Positions 9,153-16,918 of a stretch of DNA of 20,745 bases are shown piece after piece. Made by a program: the position numbers and the translations under genes. Each line of letters starts with the position of its first letter. Position 1 is the first letter of the stretch. Location: contig AJWJ01000432.1 in assembly GCA_000277445.1 (NCBI GenBank), positions 1 through 20,745 of the forward strand. The letters are read 5' to 3'. The notes under the pieces were generated by a model that was given only the letters and a program-made list of their open reading frames with translations, made no database searches and was not told the origin of the DNA. The stretch comes from Polysphondylium violaceum (lineage: Eukaryota; Evosea; Eumycetozoa; Dictyosteliales; Dictyosteliaceae).

Positions 9153-9570
9153 TCAAATATCTTTATTACTAGCAACTTTATTGGTTGTTTCTCTATATTA
9201 TGATAATTATTATTAAAATATGATACAATCAATATTTATAAAGAACCCTAATAACAACATACATGTTTTTACATATTGAATTTAATGATTGAGTCAATTT
9301 CGTTAAATCCTCTTCTCTTTCTTTAACTGATTCATATAGGTTTATTTCAGAGTCTTCTTTACCTATATTTTCAACATCGTGTACTTTTATTCTCTCTGAA
9401 CCGATAGACACCTGTTTCATTGATAACTGAGCTTGTAGTTTACGTATCTCTTGAAAATCTTTTAATATTTTATGTTGATTCAAACCAAATGCTTTCATTT
9501 CACCAGATTTGAATTTTTGATCAATCTTTTTCAATTCTTCATCTATTAACAATACACTACTGTCATCCAT
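9153..9570 (-). CDS. CCDC28-like (DUF4061) coiled-coil protein, two exons
   Basis: Exons 9570-9263 and 9192-9153 (intron 70 nt, GTATGT...ATAG) encode 115 residues. The segment DEELKKIDQKFKSGEMKAFG (9-28) matches the diagnostic CCDC28 stretch with SGKLQAFG. It is followed by helices with IRKLQAQLSM and, near the end, LTKLTQSLNSICKNI, equivalent to the family's LSDLEELNSSIQKL. In animals CCDC28B modifies Bardet-Biedl syndrome, affects cilium length and binds the TORC2 subunit SIN1. Dictyostelids have no cilia, so a TORC2-related or other role is more likely here; that is inference. The true start is the ATG at 9570; an in-frame upstream extension is hydrophobic low-complexity and lacks an ATG. 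The gene is divergent from the Iwr1-like gene, with 182 bp between the starts. Confidence 0.65.
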
Positions 9571-9752
9571 TGTTATGATTATGATTATCGGTAGGTAGAG
9601 AGATATATATAATTTCAACACCACCGATATGTGGAAAAAATATGAAAAAATAAATTAAAAAAAATTAAAAAAAAAATAAAAAAAAAGAAAAGGAAAATAA
9701 GAAGTTTTTTTATTCATTCTGTTCAAAGCTTCATATCGAACGAATAACAACT
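9571..9752. promoter_or_regulatory. Bidirectional promoter between CCDC28-like and Iwr1-like genes
   Basis: 182 bp separate two divergent ATGs. The centre (9635-9700) is almost pure A with a few T and G, typical of a nucleosome-free dictyostelid promoter. A TATATATA stretch lies at 9603-9610, close to the minus-strand start. Confidence 0.5.
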
Positions 9753-11072
9753 ATGAGCAGTACTACGGAACAAAAACAACAACATGATGAGCACAGAGGA
9801 ATAGATAGTCACCAGACAACCACAACTGCAAGCACAAAGAAACAAACAAAGTTTATTCCAAACATTGTCCAACATAAAAGAAAAGGTGATTTTACTTCAC
9901 CCGAGAAAATATTATCCCCAACACAATCTTTGATAAACAACAACAATAAGAGTAATGGTAATAGTAATGATAAAAGTAACAAGTTACCATTAATCCCACC
10001 TCCTTCACACATCAACTCTTCGTCTTCATATGATGATAAACAACCACCAATACCACCACCAACAACAACAACATCCACTGATAAACCTGTTATTTTAAAG
10101 ATTAAAAGAAAAATAGACGATGATCCATTACCATCGATTGTCATTGAGAGACCAAAGAAGAAAGCATTTTTAGATACCTTTAAAGATTTTAATATAAAAG
10201 AACAACAAGATAAAGAAGAAAAAGAAGAAAAAGAAAGACAAGAAAAAGAAAAACAAGAAGAGCAAGTACCTTTGGTAGACAAGAAAAGGTTTACTTTGAT
10301 TTCGACATTTGAAGAACGAAATGTAAATACAAATCACCTCCAAACAAAGATTCAACAAAGATTAGAGGAGTTTAAAAACAAAAGTGGTGTCAGCTCACCA
10401 AAGCTTTTAGAAGCTAAAAAAGAAAAGATTAATGTAAGTCTGCATAAGGAAATGGTTTCTTAACGATCGTTATCATATTAACAGTAGTTATCATCATTTA
10501 ATTATTATTATGAATAGAAAACAAGAAAAGAATCAAGATATAAACAAATTAGTATAAATAGAAATGCATTTAGTGCAGAGGAAAAAGAATTCTTTTCGGT
10601 TCATGAAGTGATTGAACTCGAGAGAACGACAGAAAAACCAACTAAAAAGAAACTCAGTAAAGAAGAGGAAGCTTTAATTTGTAATTATAAATCACTGTTG
10701 GTCGAACATTTTAATGTGGAAAAGAAAAGAGAAGAAGCACAACAACCCAAATACGTTTACGATTACTATGTATTTTATCCAACCATTCATCATTCTCATC
10801 CAATGGACATGGAAGAAGACGAAGAAGAGATTGTAACCTTGCCACCCGAAGACGATTTCATGGATAACCTCGACGCCATCTCTGAGGGTGGTTCAAGTGA
10901 CGACTCTGAGAATTGGTACAGAGAGTATCCTTCCGGTGAAGAAAGCTACAGTGAAGAAGACGACGAGTATGACAAGTATCACAGGGACTCTCATGATGAC
11001 TTTTACGAAGACTATGAAGATGACTATGATTCACAACCCTATTACAGAGATGACGATGACTATGACGACTAA
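9753..11072 (+). CDS. iwr1: Iwr1/SLC7A6OS-like RNA polymerase II nuclear import factor, two exons
   Basis: Exons 9753-10433 and 10518-11072 with an 84-nt intron (GTAAGT...ATAG, phase 0) give 411 residues. Iwr1 binds assembled RNA polymerase II in the cytoplasm and directs its import through an N-terminal nuclear localisation signal. Features seen: low-complexity N-terminus (1-110); the family's opening motif VILKIKRKIDDDPLPSIVIE at 113-132, comparable to the IRVKRKR...DPLD motif; a basic patch RPKKKAF (133-139); a charged helix (145-172); RFTLISTFEE at 179-188, like the F-x-L-x-x-T step in homologues; YVYDYYVFYP (306-315); an acidic stretch; NWYREYP (359-365), matching the NWRNDYP signature; and an extremely acidic Asp/Tyr tail. 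The order and signatures agree with Iwr1, though overall similarity is low. No other family fits better. Confidence 0.75.
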
Positions 11073-11196
11073 AAACAAACAAACATATATGTGTTTGCAC
11101 AAAGAATAAATCTATAAAAATGGATAAAATCATTTTCAAGGATTTGTAAAAGATTTAAAAATAATAAAAAAGATCAAAGGATCCAAGATCTTTTTT
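11073..11196. other. Short convergent 3' intergenic region
   Basis: 124 bp between the stop codons of two converging genes. It holds AATAAA-like signals for the plus strand (AGAATAAATC near 11103) and a GATCTT/AAGATC palindromic neighbourhood at 11170-11190 that may form a small hairpin. Confidence 0.45.
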
Positions 11197-13047
11197 TTAG
11201 TTTTTATTATTGTTATTCTTTCTTAGTTTTTTTGTTATTGGATAAAAGTATGGATGCTCCATTGCTTGTGTAGCAGTTAATCTATCAGCTGGATCATATC
11301 TTAATAATTTATCCAATAAATCAATTGCAGCTGGATGAGCAAGATCTTCATTTTCATATGGAATATACCTTTCCCAATTCTTTTTAGTTCGTCTAAATTA
11401 TATTAATGAATATTAATATTAAGATAATTATAATAATAATTAAATAATAATAATAATAACATACGTTTTAATTAAATCTTGTTGATCATCATTTAAAAAT
11501 AAACCATATTTATCCAAATATTTATATAAATCTTCGGTACCGAGGACTTTTGTAATTTTCATTAATTGATCATCATTATCTTCACCATTGAAAAATGGAT
11601 CACGATCCAAGATCATACCGGCAAAGAGACAACCAAAACTCCACATATCTAAACTATAGTGATAGTCGTGCATGTCTGTGAGGAGCTCGGGTGGTTTATA
11701 GTGTCTTGATGCTACACGAACATTGTAATTCTTTAGTGGATGATAAAATTCTGCAAGACCCCAGTCCAAGAGAACAAGTTTTCTCTTAGAGTGATCAATG
11801 GCCACATTGAGAGGCTTGATGTCTCTGTGCATGATGCCTTTGGAGTGAGTGTATTGAATGGCTCTCAAGAGCTCATACATGTAGAATCTGACGTCCATGT
11901 CTTCCAAATCATTGATGAGTTCACGGAGATCGGTTTTGTTTACCAAGGGGAATACAAAACTACTGATTCTAGTTTGTGGATCACGAATAGTGTCAATCAG
12001 TGGAATGATATTGGGTCCGCCATCGAGTGCTTGTAAAATTCTAACTTCTCTTTGAATCTTGAATTTTTGAATGGGTTTCAATATCTTTATCACTACGTCA
12101 CTTTCATCTTTTAAATTTACACCATGAAAAACTTCACTATATTTGCCTCTGCCAATCTTGGTGATCAATTCATATTTGTCCACTGGATTCCATTTGATGT
12201 TTAAACTTTCATAGTCATAGTATTCTCTTGGTTGATGTTGATTAAAATCTCTATAGATTGCTGCTTCATTTCTAAGTATTCTAGTTTCTGGTGTTGGCTT
12301 ACTATCTTTTAATGTAAATAGATTATAATTAAATTCCTCTTCTTCTTCTTGTTGCTTTTTTTGTTGTTGTTGTTGTTGTAAACTATTGTTTTTCTTTTTA
12401 CCATCTTGCTTATTACTATTGTCTTTGGTGGTTGTTGTTGTATATTGTACATCTTGAGTTGGCCAAACAAATGTTGCTGTTTCATTCTCTTTTTGCTCAG
12501 CGACCAACTCTTCCTCTGGTATATGATAATTTAATGAGTCACTTGGGTTTGTATAAAATTCATTGATTTCTTTTTCCAATTCACTTAGGACGTTTGTGTG
12601 CTCGCCATTGTCGGGTTCATTGCCACCGCCTTGACCACCTTGACCTTGGCTACTACTAATGGATGAATGGTAATCTTCATGAGGATTACCCTTTCTTTGG
12701 TTTCTTGATCTTGACTTATTGGCATCATGTATATAGTTTCCTCGAGAGTCGCATTTTACACAACCTAGCTCTTTGTTTATCTTTTCAATGTCAATCATAA
12801 TGGTTGGATCATCGTGATGATTGATACGATGTTTGGTTTGAATATGATGTGGTTCTGTGTTTTGATGATGTTTGTGGTGTGACGATGTAGACGATCTAAC
12901 AGCAATACCTCCAATGTAGCCAATGATTGGTGGCAATGCAAATAAATAGGAGTTGGTGTATGGTGTTGGATTAACATATCCCATCGATATCACAATTCCA
13001 ACACATACAAAATATAATAAAAATAGTAATTGATAAAAATTACCCAT
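11197..13047 (-). CDS. Divergent casein kinase 2 alpha-like kinase with long N-terminal extension, two exons
   Basis: Exons 13047-11465 and 11392-11197 (intron 72 nt, GTATGT...TTTAG) encode 592 residues; ordinary CK2-alpha is about 340. The kinase domain starts near 291. It has the Gly-rich loop GRGKYSEVF (299-307), catalytic Lys321, HRDIKPLN with D409, DWG at 428-430 (CK2 uses DWG, not DFG), the p+1 segment [14 protein letters not shown], and [15 protein letters not shown]. Exon 2 supplies the conserved [20 protein letters not shown] and AMEHPYFYP ending. [10 protein letters not shown] (273-282) is the CK2 N-terminal segment that holds the kinase active. Odd points: the substrate-binding Lys cluster of CK2 (KKKKIKRE) is replaced by QKFKIQRE, and SRYFKGPELL by [10 protein letters not shown]. 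Residues 1-50 contain two hydrophobic stretches (5-24 and 33-50), followed by His-, Gln- and Glu-rich low complexity. The frame is continuous from the ATG at 13047. It is active by motif; membrane attachment is inferred. Confidence 0.9.
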
Positions 13048-13464
13048 TGCTATTTTATTAAAAATTATTATTAATATTTAATTGATTATTGATTATTATC
13101 TACTATTACTATCTATTACTACTATTACTACTATAATTTAAAAGTAAATGGTTAATGATGATCAAAAATAAACAATGAGTGAATAAATATGGATGGGTGG
13201 TGTGGGGGGCAATACAAAAAATAAAATAAAATAAAATAAAATTTAAAAAAAAGTGTTAAATTTAATTTTGGTTGTGTGGAATATACCAAACACCCACTCT
13301 TTCACACACAATAATTTTTGTTGGTTACTGTTACCCCATTAAAGGTATATGATTGGTTGAAAACTGATTAACTTTTTTTTTTCTTTTTGTGTTTTATCTG
13401 CCCTCTAGTTTTATTATATAGCTATATAATAAAATGAATGATTGATGACACATCAAAACAGCCC
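13048..13464. promoter_or_regulatory. Upstream region of the CK2-like gene
   Basis: AT-rich. It contains TATTACTA-type repeats (13085-13140), a G/T-rich patch ATGGGTGGTGTGGGGGG (13192-13208) and a C/A-rich patch (13287-13311). These compositions resemble the G-box-like patches at 5.9-6.3 kb. A run of repeated AAAAT units occurs at about 13216-13245. It should include the kinase promoter. Confidence 0.4.
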
Positions 13465-13675
13465 CTAATAATATCTGTGTCTGTTTGCTGTGAAAGTCTA
13501 ATTTTTTAAAAAAAAAATTAAAAAAATTTTTCGCTGTTGTGTCCCCTGGTATGGTTGAAAAACGACAACAAGCATTACCAAACACAACAAAAATAACAAG
13601 GTGTGATTGAACAAAGGTGACATGTGATGTACATACCTTACGTATTCGAGAACAAAAAGCCTTGAGCATTGCCAT
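13465..13675 (-). CDS. Candidate tiny spliced ORF (23 residues), doubtful
   Basis: The ATG at 13675 sits in an excellent dictyostelid start context (CCAAAATGG). A 39-nt exon (MAMLKAFCSRIRK) ends in a strong donor AAG|GTATGT. Joining to the TTAG acceptor at 13499-13498 gives TFTANRHRYY and a stop at 13465, a basic 23-residue peptide. A different acceptor (ACCAG near 13555) would give another short tail. The start context and donor are real signals; the downstream structure is a guess, and the locus could instead be a non-coding transcript. No family recognised. Confidence 0.2.
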
Positions 13676-14121
13676 TTTGGTCTGATTAATATATCTATAT
13701 AAAGTGTGTTATAGTATGCTTTACTTGAAAAAAATACTATTTAATCGATCAAAAAAAAAATTTAACAAAGACATCGAGATTTTATATAGAATGATATCAG
13801 ATTTATTTATATATATAAACAATAGAGAAAAATAAAAATAAAAATGCTGTTTACTCTATTTGAATTGTGCTCAATTGAAATTTAACGATTGGGAAAGATA
13901 AAAAAACTTTGCAAAGATGTTGGAAAAAAATTTAAAAAAAAATATTTTAAAAAAAATAAAAAAAAATAAAAAAATACAAATTTCTATAGCAGAATTTTTT
14001 TTTTTTGCGCGCAAGAGTTGTGTATATCCAATTTTTGAATTGTTGCATATTTCGGGAATCTCAATATCTGTATTTGAATAAAACAATAGGATAAATATTA
14101 ATAGGCCATGTGTGTATTTTC
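13676..14121. other. Intergenic region downstream of the histone doublet
   Basis: Very AT-rich (13741-13990), with several A/T homopolymers and a GCGCGC next to a T-run at 13995-14012. No gene seen. A minus-strand frame at 13871-14086 becomes poly-Phe/Ile and is not credible. Confidence 0.45.
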
Positions 14122-14880
14122 CTACCTTATTTTAGGAACGACCCCACCTTGGACAAAAATAGTACCTGGTTTGTTGAATAATTTGACCAATTCAGAGTCT
14201 CCTGCTATTGCCCAATAGATAGATTGGGGTTTCACAACCTGCAGGCGTGTGTGTGCGCGTGTGTTTGAGCATTAATTAATATATGTAAATTAATTCATTA
14301 TCACGTGATTGTTTAAACCATATGGTACAATATAGCTACATACAGGTATTTTCCTATAATTTGCCACTACGACTGTTATATCCAAAAGCTCAAGAAAGAT
14401 GTACTCCAACACACCCACAAGATAAATACACGCATCTTTAGTGAAAGAGACTGCAGCACACGATGCTTTGATTTGGGCTTGGACATAAGAGACTGAAATG
14501 GTTTGTTTCTTTTTCTCTTGAACTGCTTTCGTTCCAAATAGGACAGCATATTTGGACAGTTCACCAGACAAGACAAGAGTGACGGCTGTTTGAATTGTTC
14601 TATCGGAAATTATAGGTTTTCTAGTACTTTGTTGTTTTTGTTTCGAAGTACAACAGTCAATAGCGGTGAGTTCAATGGCAGTGTTTATAATCTCTTTGGC
14701 AACATATCTAATCATTGATGCTAACACATGGGATGCTGTCACTCGTATTGGAAGTTTCTTTTTTTTTAAAAACTGGCATTCTTTTATTAACTTTTTAAGA
14801 AATTGTACCTCTCTAGGATGTTTGCTGTGGTATCCTATTCTAGTGAATTTTCTTTTCCCTAATTTACCTCTATTGTACAT
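14122..14880 (-). CDS. Histone doublet: H2B fold fused to H2A fold, two exons
   Basis: Exons 14880-14344 and 14238-14122 (intron 105 nt, donor GTATGT, acceptor CTGCAG, phase 0) encode 217 residues holding a whole H2B-H2A pair. H2B part: helix 1 at 25-40, helix 2 VTASHVLASMIRYVAKEIIN (48-67), then the highly diagnostic SDRTIQTAV and SGELSKYAVLFGTKAV (92-120), equal to H2B's SREIQTAV...PGELAKHAVSEGTKAV. A linker of only about 10 residues (QEKKKQTISV) leads to the H2A part: helix 1 at about 130-140, CIYLVGVLEYIFLELLDI (151-168) matching PVYLAAVLEYLTAEILEL, then in exon 2 IYWAIAGDSELVKL (186-199) matching IQLAIRNDEELNKL, and VQGGVVPKI (208-216), the H2A docking GGVLPNI. The stop TAG comes directly after. 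The H2B L2 loop is about seven residues longer than usual and both histone tails are very short. Without exon 2 the H2A fold would be incomplete, which supports the splice. D. discoideum may carry a comparable variant; I cannot confirm it here. Confidence 0.9.
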
Positions 14881-14898
14881 TGAAACATCAAAAACCCT

Positions 14899-14960
14899 CC
14901 CTTTTTAAAATTGTAAATATATTTTTAAAAATACAATACATTTTACAATTTTAAAAAGGG
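14899..14960. repeat. 19-bp perfect inverted repeat with inner palindrome
   Basis: CCCTTTTTAAAATTGTAAA (14899-14917) is exactly complementary to 14942-14960. The 24-nt centre itself contains the palindrome TATTTTTAAAAATA (14920-14933). It sits 19 bp upstream of the histone doublet ATG, so it lies in that gene's leader or core promoter. It could be a hairpin, a MITE-like relic or a regulatory site. Confidence 0.85.
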
Positions 14961-14994
14961 TTTTTTAGAAAATAAAATTCCTAGAACAAAAACT

Positions 14995-15007
14995 CCCCCC
15001 CCCCCCC
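14995..15007. repeat. C13 homopolymer
   Basis: Thirteen consecutive C on the plus strand (G13 on the coding strand of neighbouring genes), the longest G/C run in the window, between the inverted repeat and the 3' end of the first SKL-family gene. Could be inflated or shortened by sequencing error. Confidence 0.85.
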
Positions 15008-15094
15008 TTTTCAAAGAATTTATCAAATGGCTTACTTTAATATTAGATCAATGATTCTATGCTACATAAAATAAGTTAATTTATTTAGACCTAT

Positions 15095-16411
15095 TTAAAG
15101 TTTAGATGAAGCTGGGTTAAAACCAATATGGATTCTAAAATCAAATAATTGATTGAAAACACCTTGGGCAGTGCTGACCATATTTGTGGTGACTGGTACT
15201 CCATTATCGGTATAGTTTGTGATAGTCAATGGCTTTGTGATAAATTTATCTTGAGCTTGTTTCAAGAATTTTACTGGATCTATGGATTGGCCAACAACAT
15301 ATTGGCCATGGTTACCCAATTGAGGTAAATTGGCTGCAAATGAAAATCCATAGGTTACTGGCAAAACTGGGTATTGGATTTGACTGACTTGAAGAGCAAG
15401 TTGACTAAAGTCAATATTGGTGTTTACGTGATTATGGTAAACATGGACAGAGTATGGAGCGACAACATCTGGATTCAATGTAATGAATTGTGGGAACACA
15501 TATGGGTTGTAATCTTGATAGGTTAATTTATCCATCCCAATTGAGAGGGCAGAGATGTCGCCTTGGCCAGCAGATAGGAGATTAGAGAATGCTTCGCCGA
15601 CAATCATATATTTGCTATTGGGATCCCAGTTAAATAATTGCACTCTTGTTCTGTGGACTGATTTATCAACAGTGTCTTTGAGACCGAGGAAAATAGTAGT
15701 AAAGACCAAAGATTCAACAGTAAGACCAATGTTTTCCTTTGGGGTGTAAAAGCTAAAGTCGTTACCCAAAAAGCTACTGGCACCTTGAGTAAGAGCTAAA
15801 GCAAACTTTCTATAATCAAAAGATAGACCACGGTTAAAGAAAGGTGTAAGGCCACGAGCCAAGATAAGACCTCCATCACTAAAGTTTTTGAATTGATAAG
15901 GAACACCAATAGTGAATGATTGGACACTTACGGTACCTGTATTCGTAGATTGAACTCCAAATTTACAATAAACTTGATAGGCTTTTACCCCACCAACATT
16001 TGATGAACCAATAGAGTAGCAATAGGACCAAATAAGGGCATCATTGCTCCATACAGAGTAAAAAACACTTTGCTGACCATAAGAAAGTCTTTGCCAAGCT
16101 GAATAACCATTTTGAGAAATGTATTCATAGAGTGGTTGGAGATCTTTTTGGAATTCATTTTGTAACTTTAAAAGGTCGTTAAAATTGTTACTTTGGTAAA
16201 TGGCTTTTGTTTGATTACTCATACCAATTCTTGTACTGTCATCTATAGTTACTGGTGTTGGAGTAATAGAAGCATTTAATGGAGATGTTTTTGTTTCAGC
16301 CAATACTTGATTAGCATAACTATTGGCAGTACCAAGATACTTTACGTCTTTATGTAAATGTAAAGAGATATGATTTGGATTATTGAATTCTAACTTTTGT
16401 GGATAAACCAT
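15095..16411 (-). CDS. Tandem family member A, unrecognised protein ending in SKL (peroxisomal signal)
   Basis: Single exon, 438 residues. I do not recognise the family. It ends in NPASSKL; a C-terminal SKL is the canonical type 1 peroxisomal targeting signal, and there is no signal peptide or membrane span, so import into peroxisomes is the simplest reading. Blocks shared with the other copies: RIGMSNQTKAIYQSNNF (61-77 region), GLTPFFNRGLSFDYRKFALA in the middle, NLLSAGQGD, YSVHVYHNHVNTNI, FAANLPQLGNHGQ, and MVSTAQGVFNQLFDFRIH at the C-terminus. The HVYHNHV motif has three closely spaced His and could bind metal, which is speculation. Soluble, aromatic-rich and mixed alpha/beta by appearance. 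Flanked by the histone doublet downstream and the Schlafen-like gene upstream, all on the same strand. Confidence 0.85.
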   Translation of the reverse strand: MVYPQKLEFNNPNHISLHLHKDVKYLGTANSYANQVLAETKTSPLNASITPTPVTIDDSTRIGMSNQTKAIYQSNNFNDLLKLQNEFQKDLQPLYEYISQNGYSAWQRLSYGQQSVFYSVWSNDALIWSYCYSIGSSNVGGVKAYQVYCKFGVQSTNTGTVSVQSFTIGVPYQFKNFSDGGLILARGLTPFFNRGLSFDYRKFALALTQGASSFLGNDFSFYTPKENIGLTVESLVFTTIFLGLKDTVDKSVHRTRVQLFNWDPNSKYMIVGEAFSNLLSAGQGDISALSIGMDKLTYQDYNPYVFPQFITLNPDVVAPYSVHVYHNHVNTNIDFSQLALQVSQIQYPVLPVTYGFSFAANLPQLGNHGQYVVGQSIDPVKFLKQAQDKFITKPLTITNYTDNGVPVTTNMVSTAQGVFNQLFDFRIHIGFNPASSKL

Positions 16412-16918
16412 TTTAAATTGTTATAGAAAAGATAATTAAAAATGGAGGCCTCCTTTAAATACTTTTCTTGGGTAATATTTTTTTCCTCAAACGTTCATCC
16501 TAAATTTATTTTTCATTTTTTTTTTAAGCGGAGCAAGTTAACTTGTACACGCATTAGGATATTTTTTTTGACCATGTTTGTTCCAAAATTTTAGACTAAA
16601 GTGTAACCATAACTCATAGTGACGAACGCCAACAATTTTCACAATCAGTCCAACATTTTTTTGTCGGGGCCCATTCATCGAAATTTTATATTTTTTTTTA
16701 CTTTTTTTCAAACAAATTGGCCCAAAAATCATTCAAAGTTTTAGAGTAATATGAAAATATTTTTTGAAAATAATAGTGTTAAGCATTATTAAATGGTCAA
16801 GATCATGAAATTAATTTAATATTACATTTATTATATGCGGTTTTAACTTAATAATATTATTCTTTCCTATCAAGGTTTGAGTCGAGGATATATTGGCTTA
16901 GTTTATGTGTCTGCTTTT
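16412..16918. promoter_or_regulatory. Upstream region of family member A with motifs shared with member B
   Basis: 507 bp between the Schlafen-like gene end and member A start. Two exact words recur upstream of member B: TTCATCGAAATT (16674-16685 here, 20020-20031 there) and AAAGTTTTAGAGT (16735-16747 here, 20148-20160 there), in the same order and orientation. GGAGGCCTCC (16444-16453) close to the start is a perfect 10-bp palindrome. Confidence 0.6.

Noticed and set aside
10858-11139. Minus-strand His/Arg-rich frame opposite the Iwr1-like acidic tail
   Set aside because: It mirrors the GAT/GAC and GAA codon repeats on the plus strand and has no support.
13871-14086. Minus-strand frame beginning MFYSNTDIEIPEICNN, considered a third exon of the histone doublet
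   Set aside because: The doublet already stops at 14122 right after the GGVVPKI docking motif; the frame runs into poly-Phe/Ile and adds only one residue before a stop if spliced in phase.
14122-14880. Recent transfer of the histone doublet from a giant virus
   Set aside because: Only the domain order matches viral doublets. The gene has a host-like intron and ordinary neighbours; without a tree there is no support for transfer.
16538-16732. Minus-strand frame upstream of family member A
   Set aside because: No ATG-supported product with any similarity; it overlaps the shared upstream words and looks like promoter DNA.
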